Of a stretch of DNA of 64,000 nt, positions 23,130 to 34,770 are shown in pieces. The notes beneath the pieces were generated by a model. The model had not been told where the DNA came from. It was given only the letters and a program-made list of their open reading frames with translations, and did not search any database. Source of the DNA: Clavaria fumosa (taxonomy: Eukaryota > Basidiomycota > Agaricomycetes > Agaricales > Clavariaceae); contig OX637795.1 of assembly GCA_951802425.1 (NCBI GenBank), positions 4,506,501-4,570,500 of the forward strand, in the 5' to 3' direction. Each line of letters starts with the position of its first letter. The first letter of the stretch is position 1. The translations under genes and the position numbers were made by a program.

Positions 23130-25925
23130 GTGCATTCCCGAGAGGAGGTTGCGAAGCATGAAAAGAGGAAGGGTAAGGCTGCGGGCCCCAACAAGGTGAG
23201 GGATGATGTCGTGGGCCTGAGCGGGTCAGAGGAAAATGTTGCAGGCCCTAGCGGCATAAGGGGCGAAGTTGCGGGCAGAACTGACCCATTGCCCGCGGAC
23301 TTCCTGAGGGCATGGAAGAAAATTGGGTCAGTGAGGGAGAACAAGGAGTGGAACGAGAGGGAGCAAGAAGTGCGTAGCAATATTTCTCGTTCCTCCATCT
23401 CCTCTGATCACTGAATTACAGGATTGTGACAACTGTGTCACAAAGGGCCGGCAGTGCAAGTGCAGCGCTGCTGGCAAATGTCATCAGTGCACAGAAGACC
23501 ACAGAAAGTGCTCATGGGTTCAAGAATTCCATCGATGGCATGTCAAAAATGAATACGGATGGGACGACGCATGAGTAGACGAGGCACTGAAGCGCGCTGA
23601 AGGATCGGAAATGGTGGGCACAATGACACCCAAGGTTGCGAGCCGAGTGGGGGGAAAGCTTCCCATCCTACCGGTTTCAGAGACCCCTATGTGAGTAGGG
23701 CACCGAGGACGAATGAGGGCAAGGTTGCGGTCGCCAACGCCAGGTCCTTCAACATCAAGGAGGCAAGTTGCGGATATGCCAGAAATGGAGATGGAGGAGG
23801 AAGATGCGCCGGTGCAACTGACGAACATTGCAGAGAAGGTGCGGATTCTGGCAACCCCGGGAGAGAAGGGGTGGTTGCTTCGGAAGGTGATGGACCATGA
23901 GGAAGAAGTCAAGATCCTTCAAGGGTGGTTGGAAGTGAGGGCGACAAAGGAGCACTGGCTAGAAGGGAGGCTGAAGAAAAGTGAGGAGGAGGTGAAGCGA
24001 TTGAAGGAGGTCACGACGACGGTGCAAACAAAGGTGGTGACCTTGTCACATGAGTCCGGAACGAGAGAGGAGGTGGAAAGGGAACTTGCGACATTGAGGC
24101 AGCAGGTTGTGGAGCCCTTGAGGAAGACATTGTGGGTGGAGAAGTCCAGCAAGGAAGTGGAGTTGGAAGGAGAGCTGGCGGCAGTAAAACGCGAGTTGGA
24201 GGAGGCACAGAAAAGCACAAAAGGTGAGTTTCTCTTGTGTTCAGTGACCTTTTACTGAACTCGTGAGTTTATAGGGAAGGGTAAGGAGGTAGAAGGAATG
24301 CGGGAGAAATCGTCGAAGGTGCCCACTGTAGTAGGCTGTACAGGTGTTGGCTGCAAATAGATGTTCGCGGCCGGGTTCTTCAGGGGGTCTTATTATACAA
24401 CGGAAACACTAAACAGAACCTTGGAGGATGTGGAGGTTGAGTGCAAAAAGTTCAAAGAATGAAAATATACATTGTCCGGAGTATCCGGTATCAGATCCGA
24501 TGGAGTCTGATTTTCGGTTCGAAGGTTCAAAGGGCTGGTGATGACGAAGGCCAGCAGATCAATAGGTACGACAAAGGGTGAGCTTGCTAAAGATCACAGT
24601 GCGATGTAGGCATTCAAGAAGCTCCCTTTCCATAGAATCTGGTATGTACTTAAGTACAATTTCATAAGTACAGCAAATCCGGTTCTACAGAAGTTTCCGG
24701 AAGCTACAGAAGGTAATGTGGTATTGTGTGCAAGGTCATATAGAGGTCATGGATCATAGAAGAGGTATGTGGTTTGGAGGAATGAAGTATCCGATGATCA
24801 GTGTACATCTGGACCACTCGTAAAATGAAGGAGAGTGAGGCTGGTACAGCAAAGGGGTACAAGGAACAATGGACAAAGCACTGCAAAGGGTTTGAAACGT
24901 TTCAATGATCGGATGGTTGAAAGGGATCACAATATGAGATTTACAGCATGTATATGAAATAGAGGAATGGGAATGGAATAGTGAGTATGTCAAGTGCTGA
25001 CCATGCTGGAGTGACGAAATAGAGGGGTGTAGGCGGTGTGTGTGACTTATGGGCTGTGATCTTCACAGGCAATCGGAGATCAGAGAGTCCGATGTCAGAT
25101 AAGTATCGGACATTATCGGACGGTGTCGGATTGTTATCGGATCGTATCGGACGCAATTGCCTTGGATCCCGAAATATCCAGATGGTTGGTATCTGTCATG
25201 TTTCTATGTTTAAACCGCATATTATCCTTACACCACGTCCAAAATTGTGGACACAGAAGTTGCAGAACTAATGGCATGGTCTGAGGGAGTGGAGAGAGAA
25301 TTCGAGGCTCTCCATGGGGAGTGGGAAGGTGAGTAATAGCCTGGTTTTACTGCATTGCAAACTAATTTCTTTCCTTTTTCAGACCAGGAGACTAAGTTGA
25401 GAGAAGCGCATCATGAATTGAAGGAGGTGAAGAAGGAGAGGGAGAGTAAGTCCAAGTTTCGTGGGTATGAAATAAGCTAATTCCATGTTTTATAGGATTA
25501 ATTGCGATGGTGGGGAAGATAGAGGAGGAGTTGTCGACGTCGAGGGAGCAGTTGCGAGGTAAGTACTCACAAGTTTCGTATTCTCAATGATAAGTTGACA
25601 GTTTGTTTCTAGAATTACGTGACCAATGCAGGAGTATGGTCAGTGAGCTCCACGAGGCCTCGAGATGGTCTTCTTTGCTTACGAAGACCTCTTGATGAAG
25701 TCACCAAAGGAACTCCCATTGTGGGTGGAGAGGTGGGCAGAGCAGGAGCAGCATCATGTGAGGAGGGAATTGTTAGATATTCCAAGGGTGGATCATTGGG
25801 GCTTGGAGTTGAAGGCTCCTGAGGCTGGAGAGGAGGAGGAGGAAAAAGAAAAAGTCGCGAGTGTGGGAGGTGAAGAAGGAGCAGAAGGGTCATGGAAAGG
25901 AAAAGGAAAAGCTCATGACCAGTAG
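23130..25925 (+). pseudogene. antisense accessory gene of chromovirus C: Zn2Cys6 motif plus coiled coil
   Basis: This is a fuller copy of the gene at 1806-3248. Exon 1 (about 23130-23369) is Lys/Gly/Glu-rich. A 52-bp phase-0 intron (23370-23421) leads to a cysteine cluster at 23425-23511 with spacing C-X2-C-X6-C-X7-C-X2-C-X6-C, the Zn2Cys6 binuclear cluster pattern. An Arg/Ser/Pro segment and a long heptad region follow to 24223. Further short exons follow, after an insertion at 24327-25232, separated by GT-AG introns (for example about 25326-25382). The end encodes FFAYEDLL, WAEQEQHHVRRELL, an acidic block and a stop at 25923-25925. TGA codons near 23572 and 23692 break the second exon. The gene converges on pol, 95 bp away. 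A DNA-binding or Gag-like accessory role is possible but unproven. Confidence 0.7.
24327..25232. repeat. solo-LTR-like insertion
   Basis: A 906-bp segment, absent from copy A, interrupts the antisense gene. It starts TGTAGTAGG and ends ATCCTTACA, and is flanked by ccac on both sides. It contains repeated tatcggac motifs near 25090-25155 and no coding frame of note. TG...CA ends and a 4-bp flanking repeat fit a solo LTR, although no partner LTR is in the window. Confidence 0.45.
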
Positions 25926-26020
25926 ATAGACTTTTTCTTGTTGTAATTTTATTGCATATATAAATTGCTGTGAAGTCCAAAGTGAGAAAGTGAAGAAAAA
26001 CGAAAAAGAGGCAAGGAAAA

Positions 26021-27879
26021 TTATTGAGTTGCGTGAGTCGTGTGGGGTTTTTCCAGGTAGGTCACATGGAAGTCCTCGAGGAGTTCCTTCAAGCCGGAAA
26101 GTGATTCTATTGGTTCCCAGGTGTTGTCCTCAGGTCCATAACCTTCCCAACGTACGAGGTAAAGCACTTTCCTACCCCTCCTTCGAGAATCCAGTATGTC
26201 AGCAACTTCGTAGTGTTGTTCGCTGTTGATTTTGATAGGGGGTGGAGGTTGCTGATATCGCTGAGGAAAGGTGTTGTTGTAGACCTTCTTGAGTAACGAA
26301 ACATGGAAAACATCGTGAATTCTTTGCATTGATTTCAGTAACTGAAGGCAATACGCATGAGTCGAAACTTTCGCGAGTATGGGGAAAGGTCCGGCTCATT
26401 TCGAGTCCAGTTTCTTCATTGGTCTCTTCATCTTCACATTTCACAAGTCTAACCACACCTTTGTTCCTTCTTTCCAGTCTGGTGTAACCTCTCTCTTCCT
26501 GTCCGCAAAGCACAAGTAGGCCTCGTTTGCAACCTTGAGTTGATCTCATAAGTGCTGGTGGAGTGTCTTGAGATCAGTCGTGACCATGTGGGCTTCATGC
26601 GTGGGTATCCCTTTGAGGGAAATCATGAGTCTTGGGTGGTATCCCTTGTTCACGAAGAACGGGGAGACACCAGTCACACTGTGGGGGGTGTTGTTGTATA
26701 CGAATTCAGTGAGTGGGAGTTGGTAGGTCCAATCATCCTGCTGGTAGTTCATATAAATTTATATGTATTGCTCCAGTATTTGGTTGACTCATTCTGTTTG
26801 TCCATCAGTCTCAGGATGATAAGCTGTGGAGAGATTTGAAGTAATATCCAAAGCTTGACATAACAAAGACCAAAACTTAGAAACAAATAATCTTCCTCTA
26901 TCCAACACTATGTCCACAGGTAGCCCATGCTTCGAGAAGATGTGGGTGACGAAATGCTGGGCTAATTCTTTCGCGGTATTGGTAGGGTTGGTGGAAATGA
27001 AGATCACTTGCTTCGTAAGATGGCAGGCAACGATGAGGATCAAGTCAAAGGTCGCGCAGAGGGGGAGGGCTTCAATATGGTCCATCGAAATTGAAGACCA
27101 AGGTCACTCGCCTATGGGCAAGGGTTTGAGGAGTCCATAGGGTTTGTGTTGGACAGGTTTTGCCCTTGTGCAGGTGTGACAACCACGGATGTAAACGGTT
27201 ATGTCCTTTCAGAGTCCTGGCCAGAAAAACAACCTGTTTATTAGGGTTGTCTTTCTTATACCTGGATGTCCTCATAGTTTGTGGTCATGGTTGGAGCATA
27301 GGATATCGAATCAGAGGGAGTCGTGGTCGGGGACATATATTTTACCATTGCGAAGTAGTAGTGAGCTGTTGGGCAAGATCAAGAACACCTTGTCACGACC
27401 TTGTGAAGCACCCTGTGATTTCTTTGAGAAGTAAGAGTCGTGAGGGGCATGTCGAATTCGTGAAATCAGGGCTTCTTCGTTGAGGATGACGGCTGCTCGA
27501 AGTAGTTCCGGCAGTATTGCGACCTTGTTATTTTCTTGTTATTTTGCGCATTAGTCACAGGTTGGTCGGACTTCTTTGGGTAGATGTTGGGTCGTCACGT
27601 GAGGGCATCTGGCTTTGCGCCTAACTTTCCTGCTCGATAATGAATAATATAATCGAAACTGGAAAGGTACTCTGCCCAGCAGGCTTGTCGGCAGCTGAGT
27701 TGCTTCATGGTGGTGAAATATCGTAGGTTGTTGTGGTCTGAAAAGACCTGAATTTGGTATCATGTGCCTTTGAGGTACGCTCTCCATTGCTTGAAGGCAT
27801 CGTGTATCATGAGTAGCTCTTTGTCGTAAATGTCGTAGTTGAGCTCTGCGGCGATCATTGTATGTGCATGGAAAGCGAT
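26021..27879 (-). pseudogene. chromovirus C integrase and chromodomain
   Basis: The frame ends in a chromodomain (VLYLVRWEGYGPEDNTWEP, about 26090-26160) and stops near 26021. Upstream are the linker, [35 protein letters not shown] (Glu), IVLDRGRLFVSKFW (second Asp), MDHIEALPLCATFD (first Asp) and the zinc-binding region. RNase H is interrupted at 27879 by the CACTA-like element. Several stops are present. The layout is collinear with copy A. Confidence 0.85.
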
Positions 27880-27994
27880 CACTATGGACCCAATAGCAGG
27901 TTGATATCACCATCTGGACAGATGATTTAAGACTTTCACCCAAAAAACAGGTGATGGGTGATTTTGGAATTAAGGGATATTGAGCTGGATGATA

Positions 27995-28815
27995 TTGAGT
28001 GATACAACACACCCATCAATTTGAGTGATATTAAACTGGGGAATATTGAGTGATACAATAGGCCCCCTTAATTTGAGTGATATTAAGCTGGAGGATATTG
28101 AGTGATACAATACACCCCTTGATTTGAGTGATACAACACACCCATCAATTTGAGTGATATTAAACTGGGGAATATTGAGTGATACAATAGGCCCCCTTAA
28201 TTTGAGTGATATTAAGCTGGAGGATATTGAGTGATACAATACACCCCTTGATTTGGGTGATATTAAACTGAAGGATATTGAGTGATACAAAACACCTTCA
28301 ATTTGAGTGATATTAAGCTGGAGGATATTGAGTGATGTTAGACTGGAGGATATTGAGTGATATTGAAGTAAAGGATATTGAGTGATACAATACACCTCCT
28401 TGATTTGGGTGACATTAAGCTGGAGGATATTGAGTGGCACAACACATCCATCAATTTGAGTGATATTAAACTGTAGAATATTGAGTGATACAATAGGCCC
28501 CATTAATTTGAGTGATATTAAGTTGGAGGATATTGAGTGATACAATACACCCCTTGATTTGGGTGATATTAAACTGAAGGATATTGAGTGATACAAAACA
28601 CCTTCAATTTGAGTGATATTAAGCTGGAGGATATTGAGTGATACAATGCACCCCATGAATTTGAGTGAAATTAAACTGAAGGATACTCAGTGATATAATA
28701 CACCTCTCAATTTGAGTGATTAAACTGGAGGACTTTGAGTGATACAATACACCCCTCAATCTAAGTGATATTAAACTGGAGGATATTGAGTGATACATCT
28801 CTCAATGTGAGTGAC
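27995..28815. repeat. minisatellite in the CACTA-like element
   Basis: About 15 imperfect units of roughly 50-60 bp built on tttgagtgatattaa, then ctggaggatattgagtgatac, then aatacacccc. Part of the array is itself duplicated (28010-28130 and 28133-28250). The array leaves long minus-strand frames open by periodicity, so the predicted Leu/Ile/Ser/Asn-rich frame there is not a gene. Confidence 0.9.
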
Positions 28816-28849
28816 ATTAAGCCACAAAATCTTATTGTCTAGATGGGGA

Positions 28850-28925
28850 CTGTAGTGTAATGGGTAACATAGCAGTTATGGGTTAAGTCCAATTCCATGA
28901 GCACTTGAGTTCAACTCCCATTGAG
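28850..28925 (+). repeat. tRNA-like (SINE head) sequence
   Basis: A box-like TAGTGTAATGGGTAA and, about 40 bp later, B box-like GAGTTCAACTCCC resemble an internal RNA polymerase III promoter. The cloverleaf is poor, so this is more likely a tRNA-derived SINE head or decayed tRNA than a tRNA gene. Confidence 0.35.
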
Positions 28926-29504
28926 TGCATAATTTAGAGGCTAAAAAAAACATACCTGGAGACATAGTTAAAATCACTCAAAGTATATAGAAGCCACCTC
29001 AAATATCAGGTTAAAATGTGCTTGATAGCAGTGACATTTACCTGGAGAGCAGCAGGTGAATTTGGTCATATATGTGCTGAAAAATAACCCATTTGATGTA
29101 CCTGATTATCAACCAATACAGTTTCAAGATATCATCAACAAATTAATTTTGTGCAATTTCTTGCAGTGAAAGAGAGTGAAAAACACCTAAGATTATGACT
29201 AAGATGACACAAAAAACCAACATGAAATTCACCTATTAGATCAGTTTAAAAGGCACTTGCGATAGAGTGAAATTCACCTATTATAGATGAGTTTAAAATA
29301 CACTTGAATTGTAGTATTATTCACCCAGAGAACAGTGGGTGAATTCGGTCATATAAGTGGTGAAAATCACCCATTTCATGTACCCAATAAAGATGTGATT
29401 ATCAACAAGTCCTGGTGATTTTCACCTAGGAAACCATTGCTATTCACCACTTCTCAGGGTGTTTCATATGGTGATTTTCACCAGGTTTTGGTCTTGCAGT
29501 GGAT

Positions 29505-31290
29505 GGGATGTAACTCATTAGTTGCAGGATCAGTTTGAGAGAGAATAGCCACTATCGTGTAGTCGGAAGTGTTGCATTCTAGCATGATAGGGTGGTCGGG
29601 ATCATAGTGCTGGAGGATGGGAGCTTCAGTAAAGGCTAGTTTGAGTATGTCAAAGACTTCTTGACATTGCGGGCTCCACTTCCAAGGCGCGTCCTTGCAG
29701 AGGAGTCACATAAGTGGAATAACGATGCCGGAATAGTTGTCTATGAATCTTCAATAAAAATTAGCAAAGCCTAAAAAGCTCTGAAGGTCATGGATCCTTG
29801 TGGGTATGGGCCAACTTAAAATGGCCTGTATCTTTGAAGGGTCCATGGCAATTCCGTTGGGGGACACTATAACTCTGAGGTACTCGACCATTGCTGTGTG
29901 GAAATCACACTTCTCGGGTCACGCATGTAGGTCTGCCTTGCGTAGACATCATAGGACCTCTCGGACATGGTCGCGATGTTGTTCGAGGTTGTCCAAGTAG
30001 ATTAGGATGTCGTCAAGGCAGACTACCATGTTCACATTGACCAAATCGTGGAAGATATCGTTCATGAGGTGCTGAAAGGTTGCGGGTGTGTTCATGAGTC
30101 TGAACAGCATGACAAGATATTCGAACGCGCCATAGCGAGTGCGGAAGGCAGTTTTCCACTCGTCTCCTTCAGCTATCCTCACATTGTTATATCCAACATG
30201 GAGGTCGATCTTTGAGTAGATTTTGGCCAAATGTAACTGGTCGATGAGAGTCTCGATTTGGGGGATAGGGTAGCAGTTCTTTCGAGTTATCTTGTCGAGA
30301 CCTTGATAGTCGACACAGAGGTGAAGGCCTCCATCTTTCTTCTTTGCAAAGAGTACTGGTGCACCTGCAGGGGATTTCAACAGCCGAATGAAGCCTTTTT
30401 CCAACATGTCGTCCAAATAATCTTTCAATGTCTTTAATTCCACTTCTGACATGTTGTACAGCTTCCCGTGAGGAGGTGTTTCACCTTCCTCAAGTTCAAT
30501 TTGGTGGTCGTAGTCACAGTGCGGAGGTAGTTCCTGGGCTAGAGTTTCGGAAAATATGTCCAGGAAGTCATGGTACTCATGTGGGACTGTTTCTTCGGGT
30601 TTCAGGGGGGGTTGAGTGGTTGTGGAACTCGTGAGTATGGATTTGTCATCATAGGGGTTGTTTGCAGGTTGGAAGTATAGGAGACCTATAAATTCTCCTT
30701 GTTGTTCCAATTGACGAAGCATGGTGGCCTTGACCAATTGAACTCACAGGGGTTTAGAGGGTTCCAGTGTCGAGTTTGCGAGGTCAGGGGAAGGTTTACT
30801 CAGGAGTTTTGCATCCAGAAGGGTGAGAGGGATAGTCGCGGAGTGGGCTGTCTGTCTGAAACTAAAAGTGAGGTTGGTCCAATCGATCCTAGGGTTCCAG
30901 GTTCGCAACCAATCGAGCCCTAGAATGACAGGAGTGAGAGGATGGGTCTTAGTGACAAGGAACTTAATAGATTGGATAGTATCATTGGGGAATTTTGTAT
31001 TAGCGAGAATGTAATGGGTTATGTTGGAGCTGGAGGAACTTCCATCAAAGTATTGAAGAGGTAGAGGTTGCGGAAGTGGCATTAAAAGGTTTGGACAGGT
31101 GTTCGCAAGTGTAAAATTGATAAAATTCATGGATGCGCCACAATCCACAAGAGTATTTAGAGGAATCAAGCCAAAATCTGGTATTTGCATTTTTATGAGG
31201 AAGGATTGGGAGGACTGGGAAGCAATAGGAGTATTGAAAAAGTTACGAGGAAACTGAGGGGAAGAGGAACTAGTCATGGCCCACACAAGT
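29505..31290 (-). pseudogene. chromovirus C protease, reverse transcriptase and RNase H start
   Basis: Read from 31290: protease (LVDCGASMNFINFTLANTC near 31120-31160, and VILGLDWLRTW near 30900), then RT from [18 protein letters not shown] through GLHLCVDYQGLDKITRKNCYPIP. Next come [33 protein letters not shown] and CLDDILIYLDN (YLDD changed to CLDD). At complement(30282-30284) it keeps CGA (Arg), where copy A has TGA. The RNase H coding then runs into the CACTA-like insertion. Confidence 0.85.
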
Positions 31291-31299
31291 ATGGGGGTT

Positions 31300-33292
31300 G
31301 GATCGTCACGACTCAGAGTTCCCCCAGAAGCTCCTGAGTTGCTTCCTTGTTTACCTCTTCATGCGGGTCATCCACATCCTCTTCCACTTCTTCCTCTACT
31401 TTGTATTCTTCCTGAAACTCTTCCTCTCCTTCCTCCAGCGTGAAGACAGCTTGTCTGGCTACTCATCAATCAGGGCAAGCAGCGCTGTAGTGTCCGGGCT
31501 TCCCACATCTCAAGCAAAGATTTCCCTGATGACAACATTCTCATTCCTCATTGCTGAGGGGGACGTAGGGCAGATTCAGGTTCGGATTCAGCTGTTGGGG
31601 TGGATTAGCGGGTTGCAGCGAAGTTGCGGGATTCCCTGCAGCTGGTCAGGGCATTGTAGGATTATTGCCAGTGGCTGGATGAGGTCGCAACGTCGCTTGG
31701 TAGTTGCGATTTCCGCCTTGTTGAGCCGAGGGGTGATTTCTGCCTTGTTGAACAGGGGGATGGGGAGCAGGAGGGTTAGTGCGGAATTGAGTTTGGCAGG
31801 TCTCACTCTCATACTCCCAGTGCCTCTGATCAATCTGCATCGCCAAATCGCGAAGTTCCTGATATGTGGTGGGTCACAGAATGACTTTCATGGCCTCTTT
31901 GATGCATGTGGACATCAAGCGGTGGAGTTCAGATTGTAGGGTGGCCAAGTTCCAATTGGATTTGAAAGTGAATTACTCAAAATGAATGATGTGGTTTGAG
32001 AAACATTCATTTTCACCCATTTGCAACAAGCGAAGGTTCTGGTCTGCCTCAATCTGCATGTTTACTACCCCAAACATTCCTCCAAACTTGTGAATAAACC
32101 CTTCCCAGGAGTGTAGGCCCAGGTGGTTGGGATTGAATTGAAGGAGGGAGGTGTAGTGGCTCTGCGCGGTGTCTGTAAGGTAAGAAGCCACGAAAGTAAC
32201 CTTCTTGTGGTCGCCTTGGAAGGTTATGGGCTTTGCGAAGAAAGTCATAAGACATTCCGTGACAAAGGGTTTCCATCTGCGCTGGTTGCAACCATTGAAC
32301 AGCTCGGGGCACCTGGTGTCGAGCTTGGATTCTCGAGCAAAGGTGTCTCAGGTCGATGGTCCTTCGGAGGGAGGAGCCTGGTAATAGTAATGGTGGTGGT
32401 GGGTACCAGGGGCCTCATCTTGAAGCACGGTGGCAAGATGTGGAGGCATAGGGGGGACCAGAGGGACCTGTGGGGCTTCAGCCTGAGACGGGGGGCGAGA
32501 TGCTGGTCATGCTTCCGGTTGTGGAATGCAGAAGGGCTTGACCAGAATCTCAAGGTGGGGGGCAAGTTGAAGTGTTGCTTTGGTCCCTATAGGGTCACGA
32601 GGGAGTGCCCTACTCAGAGTAGTGGCTGGCTGCATCCATGTAGGCCAGCTGCTGCAAGGGGCGGTATACCTAGGGATCCTAGAGACTATGGCGGGTTGCT
32701 TGTCTGGCACGGCAGGATTGGCGAAATTCTGTAAGGATTGTGCCACGACTTGGAAAAGCGGTGCCATATCTCGAGGTCCTCTGGTGGGTTAAACCTGTCT
32801 TGGAGGTCGCGAGGGGGTATCCAGGTCAGGAGGAGTGGGAACTCCGTGGTCGGTCGTCCCTGGATACTGTTGCTGACTCTCGTATAACCAGTTCTGTGGA
32901 TTAGTGCGGAATCTGTCTGTCAATCGTACCAAAGGCTCATAGAGGTTCATGGTCTCTACGAGGTATGCTAATTCTTCGTCAAGGGTTCCCACTTCGTATT
33001 GGCGGCGAGTATTGTTGAGAATTTGGTAGGTGTGGTGGCAAGGGCAGTTGAAGCACGGGTAGCCGAGCTGCTCCACAAGCGATTCGGCCTCTTCTCACAG
33101 TGACGAGGCGTGGCTAGGTGCGATTTGGGCAGGTTCTTCAGGCTGCAATTGAATGATGGATGCAGGTCGTTCCTGTACAGTAGTAGGCGGCTCACGAGTA
33201 GTCTCCAATGCCATTGGAGTAATCGTGTGGCTACCTGTGCATGTTTGAAAGTGGTGAGTGATGGGTTGGGGAGGAGTGTGACTGGAAGACAT
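31300..33292 (-). pseudogene. chromovirus C Gag
   Basis: Gag begins at 33292 (MSSSHTPPQPITHHFQTC) and contains LGYPCFNCPCHHTYQILNN, a Pro-rich spacer, and the Gag core (ITFQGDHKKVTFVASYLTD, then LHSWEGFIHKFGGMFG) at 31973-32248. A Gln/Asn/Pro-rich stretch and a decayed CCHC knuckle near 31500 follow. The blocks lie in several frames with stops. They are collinear with copy A Gag. Confidence 0.8.
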
Positions 33293-33346
33293 AATAGGGT
33301 GTTATCCAAGTGTTGAGTGGTGGGGCGAGGGGGAGACTTGATATTA

Positions 33347-34770
33347 TGCTAGGGCCTGTCCCGTCTCGATAGTAGTGCCGGAGATTGACTTGTTGGTGAC
33401 CTATGCTGGAAACTCGCTAAGACCAATCAACTGTTGAGCACAGTCAAGAATGCTCAGTCCCGGAAGGTCACAAAGACATCTGAGAAGATGTGAGAGTGAA
33501 GAAAGACAAGTATAGAAAGGGAAGACGTTGCTGGGAAGGTTGCGAAGTTGGTAGACAAAATGTAAAAGGAAGAATTGACGAGGTGGGAGAAATAGATGAT
33601 GCTGAGAAGGTCGCAAGGTCGACCGATGAAGCGTAAGAAAGGAAAAGATGAAGTGAAGGAAAAAGGACGATGTTGGGAGGGTCATGGGTAGTCGCGACGA
33701 GGTTAGGAAGTGTGTCGATGAAGGCGATGACTTTGCCAACCAATGGGAGAACCTGTAGGGTTCAAAAGATCAGTACCAAGATGAAATGAAGAGAATACTT
33801 AGGTGCACAAGTTTATATGAGTGCAGAGGATGAGTCAGAGTGAAGCAGGAGTGTCTTGGCAATCTTGAAGTCACCAAGTGAGACAAGACTTATCAATCGC
33901 GGTGGTTCCAAGCTCAAAGGGCATAATAGCCTCAAGCTTAAACCAATGTGCATCAATATCAAGTCTACAGTATGAGAAGTACATGTGAGACTTATATACA
34001 TGTGTACAGAGAGTATAATAGAAAAGGAAAAGTACAGAAGTCGCCAGGCAACAAGACTATAGTAGTACGGGGTATGTTTAGTCATAATGTGACTAGGTGC
34101 ATGTTCTACTAAGGTTGCGAGGGGTTAGGTATGCATAAGTAAGGTCACAAAGATGACCTGTCACAAGTCGTGACCTAGTTAAATAAGTATATATGTCGCT
34201 ATAACTACAGAGGGATTCTCAGATCATAAGTAACATAATTATAGATGACTGAGGAGAAGAAGGGACGCATATTTGAAGTAATAATACAGCTGACTGTTGG
34301 TGGCACATTTGAGTGTTAAGGTCGCAAGGTCATAAGAGCAGTCACGGGGGTGACACTAGTGATGCAGGTGATGCAGGTGACTTTGGGCGGGAAGTCACAT
34401 GGGTAACGCATGTAATGCAGGTAACAGCTGTAACACTGTTATTGTATTGGCGCTGGTAGTGGTAGCGCCAGGGGTGCCATGAGGCAAGTCACATGCTGGT
34501 GGAAGTAGATGCACAATGATGTGTCACACATAAGATTGGTGGGTCCAGGCAGAGTATATGTGTAGAGTGAGAGAGTAGGAGGCGTCGCAAGTATGGCTTG
34601 GTGGTTGCGAGTATTGTGTGGGCGCAGGGGAGGTTGCAAGGGCTTCCAGAAGGAGAGAGCAGGTTTCGGAAGCATGTAGAGGGGCTTGCGAGGTGGTAGA
34701 GGGTTGTTGGGAGGGTTGTAGGTGTCAATAGTGTTGATTTGAATAGGGGAAAAATGAATGGGTCCTGACA
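33347..34770 (-). repeat. 5' LTR of chromovirus C
   Basis: The LTR is 1424 bp, TGTCAGGACCC at 34770 to CCCTAGCA at 33347. It is followed in element orientation by TAATATCAAGTCTCCCCC, the presumed primer-binding region. The LTR of copy A is 1417 bp. Confidence 0.9.

Larger units (their letters stand above)
27880..29501. mobile_element. CACTA-like non-autonomous DNA element with internal minisatellite
   Basis: The termini are CACTATGGACCC... and ...GGTCTTGCAGTG, inverted repeats that continue imperfectly (both contain tcaccat about 30 bp in). A 3-bp duplication gat flanks it (27877-27879 and 29502-29504). Removing it restores the sequence seen in copy A (catggaaagcgatggg...). CACTR...YAGTG ends and a 3-bp duplication are hallmarks of CACTA/EnSpm elements. 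There is no transposase frame. Near both ends lie repeated ggtgattttcacc-type motifs, plausible subterminal binding sites. The centre is a tandem array. Confidence 0.8.
22191..34770 (-). mobile_element. chromovirus (Ty3/gypsy) copy C, same family as A
   Basis: In minus orientation: 5' LTR 33347-34770, gag, pol, a convergent antisense gene (23130-25925), polypurine tract, and a truncated 3' LTR 22191-22852. A CACTA-like element interrupts RNase H (27880-29501), and a solo-LTR-like insert interrupts the antisense gene (24327-25232). It is inserted into gypsy fragment D on the right. The left boundary is a truncation, so no target duplication can be checked. Many stops and frame breaks show it is inactive. 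Confidence 0.92.

Noticed and set aside
27970..28656. A 228-codon minus-strand ORF rich in Leu, Ile, Ser and Asn
   Set aside because: It is a by-product of the minisatellite periodicity inside the CACTA-like element; it has no domain and repeats with the DNA unit.
27970..28815. A CRISPR array
   Set aside because: Units are contiguous and imperfect with no unique spacers, and the host is eukaryotic.
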